DNA from: Perca fluviatilis | Taxonomy: Eukaryota > Chordata > Actinopteri > Perciformes > Percidae | DNA length: 64,000 bases | Reading direction: 5' to 3' | Assembly (NCBI RefSeq): GCF_010015445.1 | Contig: NC_053115.1 | Coordinates: 1,478,058 to 1,542,057 of the forward strand | Part shown: one piece after another, positions 44,075 to 56,118 of the stretch | Layout of the letters: every line of letters begins with the position of its first letter | How positions within the stretch are numbered: position 1 is the stretch's first letter | Notes under the pieces: generated by a model | What the model was told of the DNA's origin: nothing | What the model saw: the letters and a program-made list of their open reading frames with translations, nothing else | Databases searched by the model: none | Translations under genes and position numbers: made by a program

Positions 44075-44660
44075 TCTAGGTTTTTTTTTTTCCAATACCG
44101 GTGCTAAAGCGATACTTTTAAAATGGCCCCCGGTGCCTAAACGGTGCCTGAACCGATACACCGATTTAAAAAATAAAAATAGAGCACAAAACGACAGTTG
44201 CCGACATTAAAGAACGGCTTGTTTATTGCTAAGGCCATATGGTCAAAATGAAATGATTTATTAATAATGTAATAACAATAACTTATTTCACCAGTAGATT
44301 GCTGTTAAACAACAAAGTTTAACTACCAGTTTCAGTGGTAGTGAAACACAGGCACACTGTTAATGTTTAACGTTAGCTGCTAGCTAACGGTAGGCTAACG
44401 GTAGGCTAGTGTTACCTGCTGTCAAGTATAATGTTAACTAGCGTTGCGTGCAGCGATGCTCCTGTTGCCCGTAACGTCCGTTTCAGAGCATCAGAGAGCA
44501 GAGCAGGCATTTCAGTGGCACCGAAATCTGCAATAAATCACCATCAGAAGACAAAGATGGTAAGATGGTAAGAAGGACCAATGCAGCAGAATAACGTTGC
44601 CACAACCCAGAGCAGGACAATCACTGCTGCTGTCATTAGAGCTCATTTTAGCTCTGCTGC
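44075..44660. mobile_element. partial copy of the AGGGTTGGGTA MITE family
   Basis: ccaataccggtgctaaagcg and cctgaaccgatacaccg at the left; taatgtaataacaataactt and the 130-bp block at 44526-44658 match 27060-27620. The right TIR is missing. It shares its breakpoint behaviour with the truncated copy at 27488. Confidence 0.65.
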
Positions 44661-46610
<1,950 letters not shown>

Positions 46611-46683
46611 GTACTTCCCTTTTAAACTTTGAATGGTTTACTTTCAGTTTCGGCGTTTACACGTAAAAAGAGTGTGTTTACCT

Positions 46684-46685
46684 TG

Positions 46686-46729
<44 letters not shown>

Positions 46730-46730
46730 G
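46684..46730. repeat. (TG)n microsatellite, second tract
   Basis: About 23 TG units with one interruption (gtttg). Confidence 0.95.
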
Positions 46731-46849
46731 ATCATAAGACAGCAGGAGGTCTGGACAGTGTATTGTGCATGCAGCCTTGCTTTTATCTTCCTGTTCTACA
46801 GATACACAGCAACCAGCCTGCTCTCCTTCAGTCTGGTATAGGGGTGGGA

Positions 46850-46985
46850 TCGGCCCGAATTTTTCTGTCCGAACCCGGCCTGCGTCCAACAGAACCACAA
46901 AATAAACTAAATATTGTGTGCTTATTGCGACACTTTCGATATATTGCGAAAACGATACTGAGTCGATATATCTTGCACCCCTAAT
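46850..46985. mobile_element. short MITE-like fragment
   Basis: Begins aggggtgggatcggcccgaa and ends cgatatatcttgcacccct; outer bases are inverted repeats (aggggtg / cacccct). Interior resembles parts of the gcccga-type hAT MITE at 37659. Class inferred only. Confidence 0.45.
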
Positions 46986-47399
46986 TTATACTCATTTGTA
47001 TTGTTAAGCTGAGCAACAAGAAGTTAATAAACAACAGCATTATGTGTCCCTGTAGATCACCAGCTCCAATACGGCATGCTAACATTTTAGCATGCAGTGT
47101 GTTGAGAAAAAACAAGCAGGCCACAAGGACTGTCCAGACTATGGGCCCTATTTTAACGATCTGAAACGCAAAACGCAAGTAGCTTTGTGGGTAGATCTCG
47201 GGCGCTGTTGCTATGATACCGGCGGGATAAATGAGTCTTGCGCCCGACGCAAATCTTAAATGGGTTGGTCTGAAGTAGCTAGGTGTGGTTTGGGCATAAC
47301 GTGAAAATAACCAATCAGAGCGTCATCTCACATTCCCTTTAAGAGCAGGCGTATTGTTCCGTGGTGGACTGCTATTATGACGGTGGATTTGCCTGGCGC

Positions 47400-47668
47400 A
47401 CGCCAGCAGGAGCTGTCCGGGATGCGGTAAAGTAATAAAGGCCCGTCTTGTCCGGGTGGCGATGTTGCTGCGGCCTCTCGGGCGCATCTCCTCAAGTCTG
47501 GAGAGGATTGCTGCAGCCATGGAGCGTGGGCCTCCAAACGCACCACCTGCTCCTGTTGTGCCCCTTCCTCCTCCACCCCTCCCTCCCCCCCACTCCATCT
47601 CCGTCCACCCGCTCCACCAGGAGCGCATCGCGCATTACTCCCGGACCAGATCCCGCCGGAGTGTCTAA
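47400..47668 (+). pseudogene. putative Harbinger partner protein (Myb/SANT-like), C-terminus
   Basis: Frame open from about 47400, reading VAMLLRPLGRISSSLERIAA, AMERGPPN, a proline-rich stretch, then HYSRTRSRRSV and TAA. Harbinger elements carry a second gene for a Myb-like DNA-binding protein, whose C-terminus often has an LGRI-x-x-x-LERIA-x-AME helix; the match is by pattern only. The DNA-binding domain is absent. Position (convergent with the transposase) fits that architecture. Confidence 0.45.
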
Positions 47669-47862
47669 TCCCTCCATAGTTCAACATCACGTCTCCTTAA
47701 GCCCTCTAATATTTCCTCATTTATGTCATCAACACATCCATGATTCATGGAAATGTGTAAAACACAACCAGCCACAAAGAATGCTGGGACTTTTTGAGGA
47801 CTGTACTGTAAAGTGCCTCCTGATCTATCCAAACACATGAAGCGCATTTTCAGTAATATTTT
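47665..47862 (-). pseudogene. C-terminus of HARBI1-like transposase
   Basis: Reads LKMRFMCLDRSGGTLQYSPQ, KVPAFFVAGCVLHI and a tail INEEILEGLRRRDVELWRD before TAG. The RF-x-CLD-x-SGG-x-L-Y-x-P-x-KV ... CVLH pattern is the C-terminal end of PIF/Harbinger (HARBI1-like) nucleases. The catalytic DDE domain upstream is gone. The matching fragment at 18199-18318 has ACGCVLHNI. The stop overlaps the stop of the convergent frame on the plus strand. Confidence 0.7.
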
Positions 47863-47985
47863 TCTTTGTAATTACGTATGGTTTTCAAAAATGTGAACTG
47901 CTGTAAATGAGTGAAGTGTATGCGCGTTGTGCACACGCTACATTATGGCCAAGCATTCGTCTCTAAAATAGCATCTTTATAATGC

Positions 47986-48437
47986 GCTACTGACTTTAGA
48001 CTAGTACCACTGACTTTAGACTAGCACCACTGACTTTAGACTAGCACCACTGACTTTAGACTAGCGCCACTGACTTTAGACTAGCGCCACTGACTTTAGA
48101 CTAGCGCCACTGACTTTAGACTAGCACCACTGACTTTAGACTAGTACCACTGACTTTAGACTAGTACCACTGACTTTAGACTAGCACCACTGACTTTAGA
48201 CTAGCACCACTGACTTTAGCACCACTGACTTTAGACTAGTATCACTGACTTTAGACTAGCACCACTGACTTTAGACTAGCAACACTGACTTTAGACTAGC
48301 ACCACTGACTTTAGACTAGTACCACTGACTTTAGACTAGCACCACTGACTTTAGACTAGCAACACTGACTTTAGACTAGCACCACTGACTTTAGACTAGC
48401 ACCACTGACTTTAGACTAGCACCACTGACTTTAGACC
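47986..48437. repeat. 20-bp minisatellite, about 22 copies
   Basis: Unit ctagcaccactgactttaga; variants ctagtacc, ctagcgcc and ctagcaac. One copy has an 8-bp deletion near 48219. The same unit occurs twice at 18018-18065 and once at 53093-53105 at the equivalent place in the two related elements. Confidence 0.97.
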
Positions 48438-48774
48438 AGGTTTTTCCTGGTCAGTGGTGGAATTGTTTTCTGAAACTGCAAAATAGCACCAGGGAACGTT
48501 TGCGCCGGAACACGCCTCCTCTTTCGCTGAACCGCCCCCGGGAGCTCAAATACATTCCCTAATTTACCGACGTGCGTCCGTGGAGGGAAAAGTCCGCTGT
48601 GCGTTGGGTGCAAAATAGGAATGATACATGCGTCGGTGTACAAAGGCAATTGCGCTGAGTGCAAGATAGGGCCCTAAGTCTACTGACCTGAGAAAATTAA
48701 TTTGTTGCTGTTTTTATTTTTGGAACTGCTGAGCAACCATAAATTCATGAGCCATGCAGTAATTCTTAGTTGCA

Positions 48775-50297
48775 CACAAGTGGGACACAATCATGAAGTG
48801 GAACGAAATTCATTGGATATTTCAAACCTTTTAAACAAATAAAAAACTGAAATATTGGGCGTGCAAAATTATTCAGCCCCCTTAAGTTAATACTTTGTAG
48901 CGCCACCTTTTGCTGCGATTACAGCTGTAAGTGGCTTGGGGTATGTCTCTATCAGTTTTGCACATCGAGAGACTGACATTTTTGCCCATTCCTCCTTGCA
49001 AAACAGCTCGAGCTCAGTGAGGTTGGATGGAGAGCGTTTGTGAACAGCAGTTTTCAGTTCTTTCCACAGATTCTCGATTGGATTCAGGTCTGGACTTTGA
49101 CTTGGCCATTCTAACACCTGGATATGTTTATTTGTGAACCATTCCATTGTAGATTTTGCTTTATGTTTTGGATCATTGTCTTGTTGGAAGACAAATCTCC
49201 GTCCCAGTCTCAGGTCTTTTGCAGACTCCATCAGGTTTTCTTCCAGAATGGTCCTGTATTTGGCTCCATCCATCTTCCCATCAATTTTAACCATCTTCCC
49301 TGTCCCTGCTGAAGAAAAGCAGGCCCAAACCATGATGCTGCCACCACCATGTTGTGGCAGTGGGGATGGTGCGTTCAGGGTGATGAGCTGTGTTGCTTTT
49401 ACGCCAAACATAACGTTTGCATTGTTGCCAAAAAGTTCGATTTTGGTTTCATCTGACCACAGCACCTTCTTCCACATGTTTGGTGTGTCTCCCAGGTGGC
49501 TTTTGGCAAACTTTAAATGACACTTTTTATGGATATCTTTAAGAAATGGCTTTCTTCTTGCCACTCTTCCATAAAGGCCAGATTTGTGCAGTATACGACT
49601 GATTGTTGTCCTATGGACAGAGTCTCCCACCTCAGCTGTAGATCTCTGCAGTTCATCCAGAGTGATCATGGGCCTCTTGGCTGCATCTCTGATCAGTCTT
49701 CTCATTGTATGAGCTGAAAGTTTAGAGGGACGGCCGGGTCTTCGTAGATTTGTAGTGGTCTGATACTCCTTCCATTTCAATATTATCGCTTGCACAGTGC
49801 TCCTTGGGATGTTTAAAGCTTGGGAAATGTTTTTGTATCCAAATCCGGCTTTAAACTTCTCCACAACAGTATCTCGGACCTGCCTGGTGTGTTCCTTGTT
49901 CTTCATGATGCTCTCTGCGCTTTAAACGGACCTCTGAGACTATCACAGAGCAGGTGCATTTATACGGAGACTTGATTACACACAGCTGGATTCTATTTAT
50001 CATCATTAGTCATTTAGGTCAACATTGGATCATTCAGAGATCCTCACTGAACTTCTGGAGAGAGTTTGCTGCACTGAAAGTAAAGGGGCTGAATAATTTT
50101 GCACGCCCACTTTTTCAGTTTTTTATTTGTTAAAAAAGTTTGAAATAGCCAATGAATTTCGTTCCACTTCATAATTGGGACCCACTTGTTGTTGATTCTT
50201 CACAAAAAATTACAGTTTTATATCTTTATGTTTGAGGCCTGAAATGTGGCAAAAGGTCGAAACGTTCAAGGGGGCCGAATACTTTCGCAAGGCACTG
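48775..50297 (-). mobile_element. Tc1/mariner element, left end lost
   Basis: Right end ggccgaatactttcgcaagg then cactg, followed by TA (50298-50299), is a standard Tc1 terminus. The arm tggaacgaaattcattgg / gggcgtgcaaaattattcag at 48800-48880 is repeated inverted at 50085-50165. The outermost ~100 bp expected on the left (the cagtgccttgcgaaag end) are missing; the left arm begins near ttgcacacaagtggg. So one terminus is absent while the gene inside is intact. Confidence 0.9.
48887..49906 (-). CDS. Tc1-like transposase, intact 339-residue frame
   Basis: Cuts and pastes its own element at TA sites in the nucleus. Residues 1-115: paired-like DNA-binding domain with two helix-turn-helices (YKNISQALNIPRSTVQAII; LRRPGRPSK). 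Catalytic DDE domain: first D in VLWSDETKIELFG (about 152), second in FVFQQDNDPKHKAK (about 243), E in SPDLNPIENLWKELK (about 279). Also HGGGSIMVWACF. Ends GGATKY. Length matches functional Tc1 transposases (about 340). ATG at 49906; no internal stop. Because the left terminus is missing, this copy could act only in trans, if it is expressed. Sequence state implies a young family. Confidence 0.93.
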   Translation of the reverse strand: MKNKEHTRQVRDTVVEKFKAGFGYKNISQALNIPRSTVQAIILKWKEYQTTTNLRRPGRPSKLSAHTMRRLIRDAAKRPMITLDELQRSTAEVGDSVHRTTISRILHKSGLYGRVARRKPFLKDIHKKCHLKFAKSHLGDTPNMWKKVLWSDETKIELFGNNANVMFGVKATQLITLNAPSPLPQHGGGSIMVWACFSSAGTGKMVKIDGKMDGAKYRTILEENLMESAKDLRLGRRFVFQQDNDPKHKAKSTMEWFTNKHIQVLEWPSQSPDLNPIENLWKELKTAVHKRSPSNLTELELFCKEEWAKMSVSRCAKLIETYPKPLTAVIAAKGGATKY

Positions 50298-50299
50298 TA

Positions 50300-51384
50300 A
50301 GTACCACCAGTCGTCAATCAAACTGTTACTTTGGAGCACCGCTGCCAATTCTATATTTAAAAAATGTCACTCATCTCGTCAGAGAGAGATGGCCCGTCAT
50401 TCCAACAGCACTGACTGACAGACACATGTTATATCAGTTTTTAACTTCCTCCTAACTTTGACAGGAAGGAGCTCCATTCTGTTTGTCTCGTGAGAAAAGG
50501 TTGCAGGCTAACGTCACACTGAGGACAGCACCGAAACCGCATCGCTTTAACATAACGGTGCACGGAAGTAACCAATGCTTGCTGTGCCAAAAAGAGATGA
50601 AGAAAGGAAGTAAAAAGTGAGGAGTGGAAGGGAAAGCGTGGGGAGAAGAGATGAGGAGGTAAGAAAATCAATGACACTACTGTACCTTCAGGTTGGAATC
50701 GCAGGCAGGAAGCCCTCGTTGATTTCTCAGCACTGCATTTCAGTTACCTGTGAAGTCAAGAAGATAACACTAATAACTCAACACCACAGAGCATTATCAC
50801 CCACTAACACTGCAGCTCTACAGGGGAGACTTTCTGTTGCCTTCAGGGCTAACCCTTCACTTCACCCAGCAGGGAAGCGAGACACCGGAGCTTCACTGGG
50901 GCCTTGAGTGTTTATTTATTCATGGACAAACTGAAACCTACACTGTACATTTACTACCTCTTGACAACTTTACTGCTAATTTCTTCTCTGCTCCGAACGC
51001 CAACACCACTTAAACCCCGGCCTTGGCCATGGCCATTTTCACACGGTGGCACTGCCAGCATCAGAACTTGCGTGTTTTTACAACTTGATATTATGTCCAC
51101 AAAGGAAACCTTTGTCAACATCTGTTTAATCGAAAAATGTCTCTGCTTGTTCATCTTACTTCAACTTTCAATCAAGTGGACTGAAAAAGCAATTGATTTT
51201 ATTATTCTAGAACAAAAAATTTAAATTCTCATGTGCAATTTCTATAATCAGTGTATCCATACAGTATTGCCACGGAAAGTATCGTGATACTATTCTGTAC
51301 TGATTTTCCCCCACCCCTAGTGTAAGTAGGCAATTGTTTGCTAACATGTTAAAAATTAGACCTAACACGCTCAACTCACATTGA
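50300..51384. other. no gene recognised
   Basis: No domain-bearing ORF; a 106-codon frame at 50904-51224 has no recognisable features. The 51280-51320 stretch (cacccctagtg) resembles a MITE end. Confidence 0.4.
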
Positions 51385-51631
51385 GTGCCCTATTTTGCGC
51401 GTGCGCAGGTGTGTTTAGGGCGTGTCCAAATCCACTTACGGCAAAAAGGGTCCGTGTGCCGGGCGCCTGGTCCTAAAGGGTTGTCCTTAGTGTCTTCATT
51501 AATCAGAGGTGTGTTTTGGGCGTAACATGCAATCAACCAATCAGAGATCATCTCCCATTCCCTTTAAAAGCCAGGCGCGTTTGGACCTTGGAGCATTGCT
51601 GTTATGATGGAGGATTTGCACCGTAATATTT

Positions 51632-52982
51632 AGGGCCCGAGCGCCGACAGTGGCGAAGGCCCTATTGAAACTGAAGGAATTATTATTTTCTGCAAATGAA
51701 TTGCCTCTTTGAGGGGCTTAATATATTCAAAAACTCACCAAATTTGGCGGTCGCATCAAGTCTGGTGAAAATTTACGTATTTTAAGGGTTTCGGGAATAG
51801 GCGCACAAAAATGGCTCACTAGCGCCCCCTAGAAAGTAACATGTCAAGATTTACAAAAAACGTAATTAGAGCCATACCCTAAACCCAACAGGAAGTCCGC
51901 CATTTTGATTTCAAAGTTTGAAATTAGTGCGATTTTGGCCATTTCCACATGTCGTACTTTAACGAACTCCGTGGCGGGGCGGCCATTTCGTGCGTTTCGC
52001 CATCAAAACAGGAAGTGGGTGTAACTCGAGTGTACGTTGTCCAACTGGCTCGAAACTTTTCAGGATTCATAAGAGTCCAACCCTGAGGACAAATAAAGGC
52101 CGATATTTACTCTAAGTCACAGCGCCCCCTGGTGGCAACAGGAAGTAGGCCTAAAAGTCAAGGTGCTATACTTTAACGAACTCCTCCTAGAGATTTCATC
52201 TGATGGACTTCAAACTTGGTCTGTACCATCCCAACACCTTAACGATGAAAAGTTATTAAAAGAAAAACTTTGTCAGACGATGTGGGCGTGGCATGGCGGC
52301 CATTTTGAGTGTTTAGCGATGAACAAAGAAGTTGTTGTAACTTGAGTGTACGTTCTCGTATCTGCCCGAAATTTCTCAGGATTGACAAGGGTACAGGCCT
52401 GAGGACACCTAAGGGACAAAATTGACTTTTGGTCATAGCGCCCCCCGCTGGCAACAGGAAATGCGCCTTATATGACAAACATCATCCGATTTACATGAAA
52501 CTTATGTGTGGTCTACATGTGATATTGAGCCGCCCCCTATAATATGACCACGGCCACTTACTCAGGCCACGCCCCCTTTGATAACATTTGAACCGTTTAA
52601 GGTAGAGTCTTGTGTGAGGTGTCATTGAACTCAACAGAGAGTTCCTTCTTCATTGGTGATGGTTTGGCCCACCCCCTATGATTAAGCCACGCCCCCTTTC
52701 ATAACTAATGACCCGTTTGATGTAGACCCTTGTGTGAGGTATCATTGAACTCAGCAGAGACTTCCTTTTTAATTGGTGATGGTTTGACCCGCCCCCTATG
52801 CTTTAGCCACGTCCCACAGCTAATGAACCGTATGACGTAGAGTCTTGTGTGAGGTATCATTGAACTCAGCGGGGAGTTCCCTTTTCATTGTTGACGATTT
52901 GCGGTGTCTGAGTACTGTGCAAATGCACCGGCGCGCGCAGAGGCGCGAGGGCCCGTCCATCGCTGCTCGCAGCTTTAATTTT
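51632..52982. repeat. composite repeat with AGCGCCCCCT blocks
   Basis: Starts agggcccgagcgccgacagt with a local hairpin to ggcgaaggccct and ends gcgagggcccgtccatcgct / gctcgcagctttaat. Interior alternates agcgccccct…caggaagt…gccattttg blocks at 51820, 52125 and 52435. 52540-52890 holds three ~115-bp tandem copies (ccacgccccctttgataac; gtgtgaggtatcattgaact). A widespread fish repeat of unclear class. Confidence 0.7.
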
Positions 52983-53167
52983 ATTTGTAATCTTCTGCAT
53001 GTGTGTGTGCTGCTGTCTGTCCCTGTGTGTCCCTGTGTGTGTGTAACAACTATAGTGTGCTCTGTTAAAATAACAATGAAATGCTGCGTTATTGACTTTA
53101 GACCAGGTTTTTGTTGATCAATGGCGCGATCCCTTTCCGCTGCCTCAAAATAGCAATACTCACAGAA

Positions 53168-53474
53168 CGCACCTGAACACACCTCCCTGTAAGACCAGCA
53201 CACCCAGAATGCACCTGAACACACCTCCCTGTAAGACCAGCACGCCCAGAATGCACCTGAACACACCTCCCTGTAAGATCAGCACGCCCAGAATGCACCT
53301 GAACACACCTCCCTGTAAGATCAGCACGCCCAGAATGCACCACGCCCAGAATGCACCTGAACACACCTCCCTGTAAGACCAGCACGCCCAGAATGCACCT
53401 GAACACACCTCCCTGTAAGACCAGCACGCCCAGAATGCACCTGAACACACCTCCCTGTAAGATCAGCACGCCCA
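53168..53474. repeat. 42-bp minisatellite, about 7 copies
   Basis: Unit gcacctgaacacacctccct then gtaagaccagcacgcccagaat. One truncated unit near 53337 (gcaccacgcccagaat). Because 42 is a multiple of 3, both strands stay open and give spurious repeat proteins. Confidence 0.97.
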
Positions 53475-53588
53475 TGGGCCACAGATGGGCGCAGGTGCAT
53501 TTGCTATTTAAACGACGTGGGCGCTGGACGGTCTTAAAATAGCAAAGACACTTTGCACCACGCTGCGCCGGGTGCAAGATAGGGCCCT

Positions 53589-54669
53589 GAAACTTAGAAG
53601 ACTTTGAAGACTGGGTGCTGGATCCTTAATGTGGCTAACAATATATAAAGGTATATATATCTGCTAACATGTTAGCCATGATAATAGGCTGTGTGTCTGT
53701 CATCTTATTTTGGAGTTTATCTGCATCCTAGTGGCCAAAAATTGATTCATGCCGCTTTAAAATATAAAACTGCACTTAGTTGCTCAGATTCTGTACTAAA
53801 TGCTGTAGTTAGCTAACTTTACCAAATGTTATTGATATCATAATAGTTGGATAGTTGTAACAGTAGTTTAAATTGAGCAAAGTTGAGGTCCGTGTTTTTC
53901 CCTTGGAGTATCTGATGTGGGCCACTGGAGTCCGAAGATATATACCTTATATTGTTATGCAATTATAAGTTAGGTTGAGTTTCCAACTTTGCAGTAGAGG
54001 AGAGTGACAATCCCCCCCTTAGGGAGAAAGGAAGTCATTGAAATGTCATTCTTCCTCCCTCACATCTGTGCTCAGCCTCAGCCTGAACTAGACAGACTGA
54101 AGACAGACAAGTGTGGAAAATATTATTGAGTAAGTGACCTTTCAGATAAGGCCTGCATGGTCTTTATATTCCCTGTCATCATTGTCACGAGGACTGTAAC
54201 AATAGATCCATCATCATCAATCATCATTTCATGGGCTGGCAAAGGAGTTTATAAACCTTTTCAAATATGATAAATGATGTAAACAATGCAATAAGATTCA
54301 AACAGAGACTTTGATTCAGTAGCCAGTTTATGAGGTAATCTTAGCAAAAAACTAAACGAACCATCATGCATTTTTGCAGGACTGTTGTATCAGACTGTAT
54401 TAGTGGTATGTGTACTAATAAACTGACAACTCAGTGTATATGATATTTATTTTTTAATTGCCCCCTATGCTATCACCACGTTTTGCTTGTGTCTGTGTCA
54501 CTCACTGGTCCTTTGTGGTATTATGTGGTATCATAATATTCCTGCATTGTCTCCATCATTCTGTTGTTTTTTTAGGTTCCTGGTCTTCCCAATGGGAGGA
54601 AGCCTTCAGACAACTGCATGCTGCTGTTTCTCTCAACATGTGTAATGGGGGCTTTTAATTATCACAGTG

Positions 54670-54670
<1 letters not shown>
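53589..54670. other. no gene recognised
   Basis: AT-rich, unique-looking DNA; short frames only. Nothing supportable. Confidence 0.4.

Positions 54671-54711
<41 letters not shown>
54671..54711. repeat. (CA)n microsatellite
   Basis: About 20 CA units. Confidence 0.95.
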
Positions 54712-54713
<2 letters not shown>

Positions 54714-54959
54714 TTACAGACGCAGAATTCAACGTTACATAGTAATTAATATATCCCTACTGAAGTGGCTGGCCCATGTTGTATGCTTATGTAAGCTAGC
54801 TAATGTAGGCTACTGTAGGCTACTTTCATTAAAACCGCTGTTAGCAATATGGCAAAATAAAGTGTCCCCTTCTTTTAGAATAGTTTTAATATTAGCCTGC
54901 AATAACCGAATCGCACCACTAGCTTAACTACGTGTGTCTCATCAACTATCTGAAGTTTA

Positions 54960-55560
54960 AAACGGTAGGCTAACTTTCACGAGATTACCGGAGCACCGCG
55001 TAGCCAAATGTAACGAGTAACGAAATGCTGCTAGCTAAAGTAGTGGCATTACTTTTCAACTGAGGCAGTAGTCAAGTGGCTCGAGCCTCTCAGGAAGACC
55101 GATAACATGTCCGTGGATGTACCTCTCTCTCTGGAGCTACTTCTCCCGTTTCCTTCGCCCCTCTCTCGGTGTGTGCCGCTTCTCCTTTCCCCTCCACTCC
55201 TCTCGGTCTTTCTGGAGGAGAGATGGAGAGATGGAGAGAGGGTTCGGGTCCAGGCGGAGGAAGATGGGAGGCGAGGCGAGGCGAGGCGCGCCGGGAGCGC
55301 ACAGCGGAAGAGCGGGCTGTAAACACGACAGATGTCCGCTCACCGAGCCTCATATATCGCCATTATGTGGGTCAGGGATGAAGTATTCATCTTCAGCTTT
55401 CATAAGTTAGCGTCCATCATCCGTGCGATGGTACAGTCCGGAGGTAGAGGCAGACAGCCTGTGTGTGGTGGTAACCTAGATTTGGTAAAGGGGAGCCCGC
55501 TGACACTAGTCCGTGTATTTGAAATGAGAGCGATATGTTAGTGGGCGTTTATTGGTCTTT
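54960..55560. promoter_or_regulatory. candidate CpG island / promoter
   Basis: The stretch 55080-55330 is GC-rich and CpG-rich (gaggcgaggcgaggcgcgcc, agcgcacagcggaagagcgg) in an AT-rich neighbourhood, and includes tctcccgtttccttcgcccc. Both strands are open for 60-100 codons, as expected of GC-rich DNA, so no protein is claimed. It could be the promoter of an unseen gene or a distant 5' exon of klhdc8 (27 kb upstream on its strand). Inference only. Confidence 0.35.
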
Positions 55561-55903
55561 CAGTCGATTTAAGGTTCTATTTTATAGATGAAATAAATAA
55601 AATATTTAATCTAGCCTATTTATTAAAAGTAACAGTTGTTTTGTATTAAGCTTTATCCTGATGCCAAGCAGCAAGCTCTCTATATTCAGATCGTCTTTTG
55701 ACTTTAATAACTTTAGTTTAACACACTGCTCCAGTCTGCACATTATTTTGCAGCCTGAGGCCAGACATCAAATATAGGATCACACTGATCTATAGACAGG
55801 ATTGATATTTTTATAAGGCTATAGCCTACTATAGCTTACTAATTAAATGATTTTTAGTTTAATTCAACTACACTCATCTATATTGAACAACATAGTCTGT
55901 CTA

Positions 55904-56118
55904 CAGACCTTTCACAGCAATTTGACATGTTAAAGCAGAAAAAGCACAGGTGTAGGTGTTTTTAACATTAATCTTAGGTGTTGTTGCTGGCTCACTGGAA
56001 GGGCTTCCTGGGACTCTTGATGGAACAGAGCCGTTTTAAATTAAGTAAGTTATTAGTTTCACCTGTGCTTTTTTCTGATATGACAAGTCAAAAATGTCAG
56101 CTGTGAAGAGGCCTGTTA
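55904..56118. mobile_element. MITE C, copy 2, without array
   Basis: gacctttcacagcaatttga with agcacaggtgta at left; tgacaagtcaaaaatgtcag / ctgtgaagagg at right. Shares ggctcactg, gggac-cttgatggaac-gagcc with 36985-37030. It is about 215 bp and has none of the 47-bp units that fill copy 1. Confidence 0.75.

Larger units (their letters stand above)
47143..48675. mobile_element. Harbinger-like element, copy 2 (two convergent gene relics plus 20-bp array)
   Basis: Ends gggccctattttaacgatct and gcaagatagggccc are short inverted repeats. It contains a C-terminal transposase relic (minus), a partner-protein C-terminus (plus) and a 20-bp minisatellite. Sequence near the left end (ttgcgcccgacgcaaat, gggttggtctgaagtagcta, aaccaatcagagcgtcatct) matches the reverse of 17989-18596. 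No clear 3-bp duplication was seen, so the superfamily rests on the protein fragment. Confidence 0.7.
51386..53588. mobile_element. Harbinger-like element, copy 3, with nested insert
   Basis: Ends gccctattttgcgcgtg and cgggtgcaagatagggccct. The left 230 bp (gggcgtaacatgcaatcaac, agagatcatctcccattccc) match copies 1 and 2. It is split by a separate repeat (51632-52982) and contains its own 42-bp minisatellite. One unit of the 20-bp repeat (ttattgactttagaccaggt) sits at 53090-53109. Confidence 0.65.

Noticed and set aside
47323..47690. Antisense Gly/Arg-rich frames over the partner-protein relic
   Set aside because: Shadows of the GC-rich plus-strand frame; no independent support.
47986..48437. 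20-bp repeats with regular spacing
   Set aside because: No spacers; head-to-tail minisatellite in a Harbinger-like element.
49124..49520. 128- and 62-codon plus-strand frames opposite the Tc1 transposase
   Set aside because: Antisense of a real coding sequence.
53098..53577. 159-codon repetitive protein (GGVFRCILGV…) on the minus strand
   Set aside because: Produced by the 42-bp minisatellite, whose length keeps both strands open; no start context or homology.
55090..55410. Several overlapping frames in the CpG-rich block
   Set aside because: All six frames are open because of base composition; none has a recognisable domain.
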